A stretch of 40,060 nucleotides of DNA from Promethearchaeota archaeon Loki_b32 (GTDB lineage: Archaea; Asgardarchaeota; Lokiarchaeia; Sigyniarchaeales; SOKP01), in assembly GCA_005223125.1 (NCBI GenBank), contig NJBH01000034.1:1-40060 (forward strand), in the 5' to 3' direction. The notes under the pieces were generated by a model. The model saw only the letters and a program-made list of their open reading frames with translations. It made no database searches and was not told the DNA's origin. This document shows positions 34,993 through 40,060 of the stretch, in pieces; position 1 is the first letter of the stretch; every line of letters begins with the position of its first letter. The translations under genes and the position numbers were made by a program.

Positions 34993-35859
34993 TTATGATA
35001 GATATCTATCTACTATGTTTCCAGCAAAAACTAAAATATCAGCAGATTCTAATTTTATACTCCAAAATTCAGTAAACTCATCCTTATCTTTATAAACACA
35101 AATATTATCATATCCGCATTGAATACATCCTAAACAACCACTCTTTATATCTAGATCATAGATATTTACTACCTCAACTTTAGTAGAAAAACAATTCTGA
35201 AATCGTTGGATCATCCTGCCTAAATTAGTGTTTTGATCAACTGAATCTGTTATAATGAGTACTTTTTTTCCTAGAGTCTCTATTTTTCCTTCTTCTTTTT
35301 CAAGTTTTCCCGGTATATATTCAAAGGGTTGTTTAATTAAGGGTAAATTCTTTCGTGATGTGGGAAGTTTATTTTCGATTGTGTAGAACAAATTTTCAGC
35401 ATATAATATTAATTGCTTTCGCTTGTTTGGAATCATAAGATCAAACATGTCAGCAGAAAAAGAGCCAATATATTTCATTTCCAAATCATCACAAATAGCA
35501 TTCATATAATTTATGGCAGTGTGATCATAGAAATGAATTGATGTTGCTAAAACAGCAGTATATTTATTTTTAAAAGCTTCTTCCTTATGTCTTTCGGTAA
35601 TAAGTTCAATAAATCTTTTATATTGTGATGGAACAAGCATCACATATAAAGGGAAACCCCAAATAATACCGTTAGAATTCTTCACATCCTCAATAATTTC
35701 TTGGAATTTTTCCTCATTTTTTTCGAGTTTTTTTATTTGTTGAGCTATATTTAATATTTTAAGTTCATGTTGAGGAAATTTTTTCTGAATGTATAAAATA
35801 TATTGCATTGTAGCGCTTTCAATCCCTTTAGGACTTCCATTTAAAACAATAATTTTCAC
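34993..35859 (-). CDS. N-terminal part of interrupted iron-sulfur flavoprotein (FMN reductase family)
   Basis: 288 residues. The first NADPH-dependent-FMN-reductase/flavodoxin-like domain begins MKIIVLNGSPKG (flavin phosphate site), with GFPLYVMLVPSQYKRFIELI as the second flavin loop. A second similar domain starts near 195 (GKKVLIITDSVDQNTNLGRM) and bears the iron-sulfur motif Cys242-x2-Cys245-x2-Cys248-x5-Cys254, like the cluster motif of archaeal Isf flavoproteins. The chain stops at DRYLS, in the middle of the flavin loop, because of one TAA. The following in-frame codons continue the fold (see 34465). An oxidoreductase role in electron transfer is the family expectation. Gene is ATG-initiated. 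Confidence 0.78.
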   Translation of the reverse strand: MKIIVLNGSPKGIESATMQYILYIQKKFPQHELKILNIAQQIKKLEKNEEKFQEIIEDVKNSNGIIWGFPLYVMLVPSQYKRFIELITERHKEEAFKNKYTAVLATSIHFYDHTAINYMNAICDDLEMKYIGSFSADMFDLMIPNKRKQLILYAENLFYTIENKLPTSRKNLPLIKQPFEYIPGKLEKEEGKIETLGKKVLIITDSVDQNTNLGRMIQRFQNCFSTKVEVVNIYDLDIKSGCLGCIQCGYDNICVYKDKDEFTEFWSIKLESADILVFAGNIVDRYLS

Positions 35860-36078
35860 TTATTTATCCCTTCTTTTTATTTAGAAAAAATAAAAACTAA
35901 AATAATATAATGAGAAAACAAATATAAAAAATTAGAAAAGAGGAAAAAAAGGATTAAGAATCGCTAAATTATTGATAATATGCTAAAAATAATTATAATT
36001 TGAAATTTTTAACTTCTCTTTTTCTTTGCTAATTCAGAATTTAAAAAAATTAGGAAACATTAAATTTACTATTTTATC

Positions 36079-36834
36079 ATGGCTAAAAAAAGAAAAAAAC
36101 GTGCAAAACGTGGTTATCAAATAGCAATTCTTATTGGTCTGCATGATAATGATGCTGTATTTTGGAGAATATTCAGTGAGACTATTAGGCTACACTTCAA
36201 AATAAATCGTGGAAGGAAGAGAAGAAATCAAAATAAAAAGCAAATATATCATTTTCATGAGGAAATCATTAACACATTAAGACCTATAATTAAAGAAGGT
36301 ATCAGAAGTGTAATACTACTCTCCCCACCGAAAGAAGAATATTCAGATGAGTTTCTTAATCACGTTAATAAGCATCATTCATGGTTATTAAAAAAAGGCG
36401 ATAAACAGGTTGTCTTTTCTAAGATCATAGGTAATCAAGCGAAGACTCAAAAGGATGTATATTACTTAAAAACACAAGAATATTTTAAAGACATCGTTGA
36501 TGAAACCTCAAATCAAGAGGGTTTGTTGATATTAGAAGAACTGACAGAGTTAATTAATAAAAATGAAAAGTTCTCAAAGATTCTTTATACATGGAGAGAA
36601 ATCGATCATGAACTAAGACTTATTATGAAAAACCCTAATTTAACTAAACCAAATTATATTACTCTAACTGAAGAATATCTAAAAAATCCAAAAAATAGAA
36701 ACAAAACACATCGAATTTTACAAATCGCAAAAAATCTTGAGATTAAAACTAAAATCGTCAGTAAAGAATCCGAGGCAGGTGCTATCGTAGATAAATTTGG
36801 AGGATTAGTGTGTTACTTTAAAGAATTAAGTTAA
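36079..36834 (+). CDS. eRF1/Pelota-like protein lacking the N-terminal domain
   Basis: 251 residues. A K/R-rich N-terminus (KKRKKRAKRG) leads directly to YQIAILIGLHDNDAVFWRIF, the pattern of the middle domain of archaeal eRF1/Pelota family proteins. The C-terminal part ends in KTKIVSKESEAGAIVDKFGG followed by LVCYFKEL, which matches the end of the eRF1/Pelota C-terminal (L7Ae-like) domain with its EGxQLxxFGGIxAILRY pattern. The decoding domain, normally the first ~120 residues with the NIKS or equivalent motif, is absent. Related short proteins are known as baeRF/aeRF-type factors that act on stalled ribosomes. The role in translation rescue is an inference. Confidence 0.72.
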   Translation: MAKKRKKRAKRGYQIAILIGLHDNDAVFWRIFSETIRLHFKINRGRKRRNQNKKQIYHFHEEIINTLRPIIKEGIRSVILLSPPKEEYSDEFLNHVNKHHSWLLKKGDKQVVFSKIIGNQAKTQKDVYYLKTQEYFKDIVDETSNQEGLLILEELTELINKNEKFSKILYTWREIDHELRLIMKNPNLTKPNYITLTEEYLKNPKNRNKTHRILQIAKNLEIKTKIVSKESEAGAIVDKFGGLVCYFKELS

Positions 36835-36932
36835 AAAAATGAAAAACAATCCTCTAGAATTAATTCTTCTGTTTTTTCTTGATTTTTTATCATTATCGTA
36901 TATGTTTAAAAATACCTTAAAGTCAATTAGTC

Positions 36933-36963
36933 TTCACTAAATTACGTGAAACAGATTCACTAA
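36933..36963. promoter_or_regulatory. Interleaved TTCAC/GTGAA repeats, candidate operator
   Basis: TTCACTAA occurs at 36933-36940 and again at 36956-36963, with GTGAA at 36946-36950 between them, so GTGAA-n5-TTCAC forms a 15-bp inverted repeat. It lies about 75 bases before the VapBC pair and resembles the palindrome at 18255. Confidence 0.4.
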
Positions 36964-37008
36964 CGGGTTTGTAGTTCTTATTTATATAAATAATTTAGTT
37001 GATATACT

Positions 37009-37016
37009 TATATATT
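37009..37016 (+). promoter_or_regulatory. TATA box giving a leaderless vapB transcript
   Basis: TTATATAT is centred 24-25 bases before the ATG at 37037, so the predicted start site coincides with the start codon. Confidence 0.45.
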
Positions 37017-37036
37017 TTTATAACTTCTATAATATT

Positions 37037-37360
37037 ATGACTGTTAAAACAACCGTAGCAATTGATAGTGATCTACGCAAAATAATTAAGAAACTAGCAG
37101 CATGGTTAGATATATCCCAAGGCGAAGTAATCAGACGGGCTATCGCGGAATTTGAAAAATCCGTTATTACTAAAAACGTCTATCCAAATACAAGTAAGGA
37201 AAAAGTCAAAAAGGAAATTGATGCAATCCTTCAAGCAGCAACGGATGCAGTTTGGGAAGATGATATAAAAACTCGAGAAATTCAAGAAAAATTAAAAAAA
37301 GGACCTAGTACTATTGATGAAGTTATTCTAAACAATTGGGATTCCGGGTTAGAAATATGA
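37037..37360 (+). CDS. Ribbon-helix-helix antitoxin (VapB-like)
   Basis: 107 residues. The N-terminal ribbon-helix-helix domain reads MTVKTTVAIDSDLRKIIKKL, with a DNA-contacting strand (TVAIDSDLRKIIKKLA) and the second helix ISQGEVIRRAIAEFEK. The remaining 50 residues are a charged tail that would wrap and neutralise the toxin. The stop codon overlaps the toxin ATG (ATGA at 37357). The transcript is predicted to be leaderless. Confidence 0.85.
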   Translation: MTVKTTVAIDSDLRKIIKKLAAWLDISQGEVIRRAIAEFEKSVITKNVYPNTSKEKVKKEIDAILQAATDAVWEDDIKTREIQEKLKKGPSTIDEVILNNWDSGLEI

Positions 37361-37800
37361 GCAAAAAAAGAATCGGGGCGCACGAGCAAATATTAGAAAA
37401 GATCGCAATTGATTCTAATGTCTTCCGTAATCTAAATTTTATTAATTATCTAAGGATAAATAAAGCGGAAATCCAAGTATATATTCCTTCCATAGTGAGT
37501 TTTGAAATTGGTTATTATTTTCTCACTAAAGGTATTGCTAGGGAAGATTTTCTCAAAGAAATACAAAAATTTAATGGTATTTTTCTCGAATGGGATTCAG
37601 TCATTCTTTTAGAAGTTCTAAAAAACGCTCTAAATAATAAAGAAACTCTCCCTTTTCGCCACCACTTTCGAGATTTTATGATTGGTACTCAATGTGAAAA
37701 TACAGGTTTTAATTTAATATCTTATAATAAAGACCACTTTTTATGGCTTAAACGCATTTCAATCCAAACACCAGAAGAATTCATTTTAAAAAGGATCTAA
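37357..37800 (+). CDS. PIN-domain toxin (VapC-like)
   Basis: 147 residues from the ATG at 37357; an earlier ATG at 37336 inside the antitoxin gene would overlap 25 bases, but the ATGA junction is the normal coupling. PIN acidic sites are Asp19 in IAIDSNVFRN, the Glu in PSIVSFEIGYYF, the Asp in HHFRDFMIGTQ, and the final Asn/Asp in SYNKDHF. Such proteins cleave RNA, often tRNA or rRNA, and are inhibited by the neighbouring RHH protein. Confidence 0.85.
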   Translation: MSKKRIGAHEQILEKIAIDSNVFRNLNFINYLRINKAEIQVYIPSIVSFEIGYYFLTKGIAREDFLKEIQKFNGIFLEWDSVILLEVLKNALNNKETLPFRHHFRDFMIGTQCENTGFNLISYNKDHFLWLKRISIQTPEEFILKRI

Positions 37801-37932
37801 AAGTAATCAATTTATTTAATAGGACAATATAACTTTTCAAATACTATTAAAATATTATCTTTATTATAATTTTAAATTTAATTAATTTCTGATTTTGTTT
37901 ACTATTGGATTTGATTAATTTATTACGTATTA

Positions 37933-37945
37933 AGCACTGGATCCA
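37933..37945. repeat. 13-bp direct repeat, copy 1 (AGCACTGGATCCA)
   Basis: Identical to the copy at 38872-38884. It contains the palindrome TGGATCCA and lies about 90 bases before the HepT gene. Confidence 0.7.
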
Positions 37946-37957
37946 TTTTTTTTAACT

Positions 37958-37970
37958 AATATATATAAAT
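37958..37970 (+). promoter_or_regulatory. TATA box of the HepT/MNT pair
   Basis: TAATATATATAAA is centred about 73 bases before the ATG at 38038, predicting a leader of about 48 bases, unlike the leaderless VapBC genes. Confidence 0.35.
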
Positions 37971-38037
37971 AATGGAAAGGAGATTCTATTAATAAAAAGA
38001 TAAATAATAAAAGTACAGTATTTAGTAAAGAATTCTA

Positions 38038-38442
38038 ATGGATGAATTGAGAATCAAGCGTTACCATGATAAGATTCACCATATTATTGATTACATTCAG
38101 GAGTTACCTATAAACCCGAGAAATGAACTTGAAAAACGTGGAATTTTTTACTCTCTTCAGACTTCGATAGAAGCAATGGTAGATCTAATTGCAATGTGTG
38201 TAAAAGATTTAGGAATCCAGGTAAAAGAGGATATAATTAATATTTCTAAAATTGTAGAAGTAAGAAAGTTAGATCCTGAATTAGGAGAAAATTTAAAGAA
38301 TGCAAATGGTCTAAGAAATATTATAGTGCATCGTTATAATAAAATTGACGAACTGTTAATCTTAGATTCTGTTGAGAGCATTAAAAATCTCCTACTTAAA
38401 TGGATCTCGATTGTAGAGGAGTTTTTAGATGAAATTAAGTAA
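38038..38442 (+). CDS. HepT-family toxin ribonuclease (DUF86)
   Basis: 134 residues, all helical, with the catalytic Rx4HxY motif as Arg93, His98 and Tyr100 in GLRNIIVHRY. It is the RNase/HEPN toxin of the HepT-MntA type. The MNT antitoxin gene overlaps its end by 14 bases. HepT genes usually follow the antitoxin or precede it; here the toxin is first. Only the pair, not a host enzyme, can be inferred from position. Confidence 0.9.
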   Translation: MDELRIKRYHDKIHHIIDYIQELPINPRNELEKRGIFYSLQTSIEAMVDLIAMCVKDLGIQVKEDIINISKIVEVRKLDPELGENLKNANGLRNIIVHRYNKIDELLILDSVESIKNLLLKWISIVEEFLDEIK

Positions 38443-38827
38443 AATAAATGAATTTAGAAAATTACTAGCACCATTTCAAAATAAATTTGAAGCTATTTTA
38501 TATGGTTCTTATGTGGAAGGAGCTGTACGTCCTAATTCAGATATTGATATAGCTATAATCTCAAGAGAAAAGGATTTAAAGGAAAATTTAAAATTACAAA
38601 AAGAAGTTTTGGGAAAAGTCTCTTTAAAGTTTGATATTCGAGTTTTTGAACTATTACCTATATACATCCAAATATCAATTATTAATAATTATCAAGTTAT
38701 TTTTGGTAATCCTTTAGAAATTTCAGAATATTTTTATTTTTATCGTAAAAAGTGGGATGATTGTAAAAATCGAATATTATCTAACCAATTTTCAAGTTAT
38801 CGTGAGCGTCTCTCACTAATTGAATAG
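38429..38827 (+). CDS. MNT-domain nucleotidyltransferase antitoxin (MntA-like)
   Basis: 132 residues. The minimal nucleotidyltransferase motif GSx10DxD is Gly26-Ser27 ... Asp38-x-Asp40 in LYGSYVEGAVRPNSDIDIAI, with the third acidic strand near KFDIRVFE. Family antitoxins block HepT by transferring AMP or other nucleotides to its active-site tyrosine. The gene begins inside the end of the toxin gene, giving translational coupling. The C-terminal 40 residues form a charged helical tail. Confidence 0.9.
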   Translation: MKLSKINEFRKLLAPFQNKFEAILYGSYVEGAVRPNSDIDIAIISREKDLKENLKLQKEVLGKVSLKFDIRVFELLPIYIQISIINNYQVIFGNPLEISEYFYFYRKKWDDCKNRILSNQFSSYRERLSLIE

Positions 38828-38864
38828 TTAAAATTTCAATAAATAATTAATTATTTCAAAATAA

Positions 38865-38981
38865 TTATTTTAGCACTGGATCCAGCATTCTGTTCAACTT
38901 ATTGTAAAATTCTGTTTCAGACATAAGAGATTTCTTCATAAATTGAATATCCCCTATCTCAAATTCTAATTTACTGGGCAA
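38865..38981 (-). other. Short open frame, possible gene remnant (38 residues)
   Basis: A TTG-started frame on the minus strand ends FYNKLNRMLDPVLK then stop. Its last codons are the second copy of the 13-bp repeat. The composition looks coding (EFEIGDIQFMKKS), but it is too short to name and is bounded upstream by a stop codon. It may be the tail of a decayed small gene. Confidence 0.25.
38872..38884. repeat. 13-bp direct repeat, copy 2 (AGCACTGGATCCA)
   Basis: Identical to 37933-37945, 939 bases apart, bracketing the HepT/MNT module. In this copy the extended CTGGATCCAG is a perfect 10-base palindrome. Confidence 0.7.
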
Positions 38982-39002
38982 TTGAGTCTAAAATAAAAAA
39001 AC

Positions 39003-39010
39003 TTATATAA
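39003..39010 (+). promoter_or_regulatory. TATA box giving a leaderless vapB transcript
   Basis: TTATATAA is centred 25-26 bases before the ATG at 39032, the exact distance for an mRNA that starts at the start codon. Confidence 0.5.
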
Positions 39011-39031
39011 GGGATTTTCCTTAAATACCTT

Positions 39032-39340
39032 ATGACAAATATCACTTTTAGTGTTGATGATGACCTCCACAAACAAATGAAAGAACATCCAGAGATTAAA
39101 TGGACTGAAATCTTACGTCAATCTATACTGAATTATCTTAAAAAAGTAGAAGAAATCGATGAATTATCTATCGAGGATTTTAGAACACGATTAGATCCAA
39201 AATTATTATCGAAGATTGAAGAATTAAATGAACAAGATGAAATTTTATTTTATAAAAAAGTAAAAGAAAAGGAACATAAACGATTAGATGGTTTACAAGA
39301 ATTAGAGAAAGAGGAATTAGAGAGGGGTAAAGATGTGTAA
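39032..39340 (+). CDS. Antitoxin, RHH/VapB-like
   Basis: 102 residues. The start MTNITFSVDDDLHKQMKEHP is the typical strand-helix of an archaeal VapB, followed by IKWTEILRQSILNYLKKVEE as the second helix. The C-terminal half is highly charged and probably wraps the toxin. The stop codon overlaps the start of the PIN gene (TAATG). Leaderless by position of its TATA box. Confidence 0.83.
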   Translation: MTNITFSVDDDLHKQMKEHPEIKWTEILRQSILNYLKKVEEIDELSIEDFRTRLDPKLLSKIEELNEQDEILFYKKVKEKEHKRLDGLQELEKEELERGKDV

Positions 39341-39699
39341 TGTGGTTATTAGATACTAATATATTAATTCAATTTAATAAATTGAGAATAGAGCAATTTA
39401 ATAAAGATGATATATTTACAACCATCCTTTCATTGATTGTGTATCCTCTAGGCTCGAAATTTAATAATATTACAATAATATTTCCATCTACAATTCACTA
39501 TGAGCAAGCTTTTAAAAATGCCCTACTTTTGAGAGAAAAAGGTACTCCTATACCCACTATCGATATTTTAATAGGTACTATTACTGTAGACAAAAATCTC
39601 ATATTAGTATCTGACGATCTTCATTTTCAATATCTTCAAGAAGTCGATCCCCGCTTGAAGATAATTAGTTCAGAATCATTCATAAAAAAAATAGGATAA
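39340..39699 (+). CDS. PIN-domain toxin (VapC-like)
   Basis: 119 residues. MWLLDTNILIQFNK holds Asp5, the first acidic site. The second is the Glu in STIHYEQAFKNALLLREKG, the third is the Asp in PTIDILIGTITVDKNLILVS, and the fourth acidic site is near SDDLHFQYL. This is the standard layout of VapC RNases. It starts one base before the antitoxin stop ends, so translation is coupled. The family cleaves RNA and is inhibited by the cognate VapB. Confidence 0.87.
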   Translation: MWLLDTNILIQFNKLRIEQFNKDDIFTTILSLIVYPLGSKFNNITIIFPSTIHYEQAFKNALLLREKGTPIPTIDILIGTITVDKNLILVSDDLHFQYLQEVDPRLKIISSESFIKKIG

Positions 39700-39761
39700 A
39701 AATTTCCGAATATGTCGCAAAATATCTTTTAAAAAAAGTAAAGGAGTTGTTAGAGTAGAAT

Positions 39762-39848
39762 ATGACTAATCTATCTGTAAGAATGAAAAAAGAGACCATA
39801 GATGAGCTCGATCGTATAGAGAAATTGCTTGGAATAGATAAAGGGTAG
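39762..39848 (+). pseudogene. Truncated ribbon-helix-helix antitoxin (28 residues)
   Basis: MTNLSVRMKKETIDELDRIE followed by KLLGIDKG then a TAG. This is the first strand and helix of a CopG/VapB domain, ending exactly where the DNA-binding second helix (usually starting with S-T/E after DK) should begin. It has a ggag ribosome-binding site upstream, and no toxin follows. It is probably the relic of a lost toxin-antitoxin pair. Confidence 0.6.
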
Positions 39849-39923
39849 TGCCCCATCCTAAAAAATAAGTTCCTATATTGCTAGTTTTAAAAAGATATAA
39901 TAACTGTCATTTACTATATTATA

Positions 39924-40060
39924 ATGACAATTAGAAAAATGAAAATACAAATGACTGAAAAAATTACTCAAAAAGTCTCATCAAATGGAAGGATTGTAAT
40001 ACCAAAAGAATGGAGAGACAAGTTAGCTATTGAAGATAAAAATGAGGTTGAGATGGAATT
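39924..40060 (+). CDS. AbrB/MazE-type antitoxin (partial at window edge)
   Basis: The frame starting at 39924 reads MTIRKMKIQMTEKITQKVSS followed by NGRIVIPKEWRDKLAI and runs off the window. QKVSSNGRIVIPKEWRDKL is the swapped-hairpin AbrB DNA-binding core found in many archaeal antitoxins. In-frame ATGs at 39939 and 39951 are alternative starts. A TATA-like stretch (agatataat) lies about 30 bases upstream. A toxin gene may follow outside the window. Confidence 0.75.
   Translation, partial: MTIRKMKIQMTEKITQKVSSNGRIVIPKEWRDKLAIEDKNEVEME

Overview
The window looks like a stretch of Asgard (Lokiarchaeia-like) archaeal chromosome. The signs are low GC with AT-rich spacers, frequent TTG/GTG starts, archaeal TATA boxes about 26 nt before start codons (leaderless mRNAs), an archaeal-style methionyl-tRNA synthetase, and several eukaryote-like small-domain proteins: two Roadblock/LC7 proteins, an AN1 zinc finger, a von Willebrand A protein with two C4HC3 zinc fingers, and an eRF1/Pelota-like protein. 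There is also a secreted protein with an IPGY-transmembrane-basic tail resembling Asgard C-terminal sorting signals. No rRNA, tRNA, CRISPR array or insertion sequence was recognised.

Layout. 0-2.1 kb: a coiled-coil protein with an embedded ribbon-helix-helix-like segment, then an M29 aminopeptidase. 2.1-6.0 kb: three paralogous MFS exporters, two intact in tandem and a third, inverted, that has lost its start codon and carries two one-base frameshifts. 6.1-7.7 kb: AN1-zinc-finger protein and a UPF0175/DUF3368 toxin-antitoxin pair. 7.8-12.1 kb: a glycyl radical enzyme without an adjacent activase, divergent from two tandem crotonases that lack the classical hydratase glutamates. 12.1-20.2 kb: membrane-fused alpha/beta hydrolase, small zinc-ribbon membrane protein, hotdog thioesterase, APC permease, a PfkB kinase/radical-SAM activase operon, a 53-residue ORF, a winged-helix regulator with a palindromic operator candidate, an MBL hydrolase and a sorted surface protein.

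20.4-30.5 kb: divergent Roadblock genes, a 1372-residue surface protein, an M20 deacylase, the VWA/double-zinc-finger protein and MetG. 30.5-36.8 kb: an unrecognised 414-residue protein, an unknown protein/AAA-type ATPase operon, a HEAT-repeat protein, a duplicated flavodoxin-like iron-sulfur flavoprotein interrupted by one in-frame TAA, and a Pelota/eRF1-like protein without the N-terminal domain. 36.9-40.06 kb: an accessory toxin-antitoxin island (VapBC, HepT/MNT, VapBC, a truncated RHH antitoxin and an AbrB-type gene cut by the window edge), with a 13-bp direct repeat bracketing the HepT/MNT module.

How they fit together: the crotonases, thioesterase and perhaps the glycyl radical enzyme point to anaerobic acyl-CoA/fermentative metabolism. 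The radical SAM protein, about 6 kb from the glycyl radical enzyme, is the only activase candidate in view. The Roadblock, AN1 and VWA-zinc-finger proteins belong to the expanded eukaryote-like signalling repertoire known from Asgard archaea. All family calls come from reading motifs by eye, with no database search.
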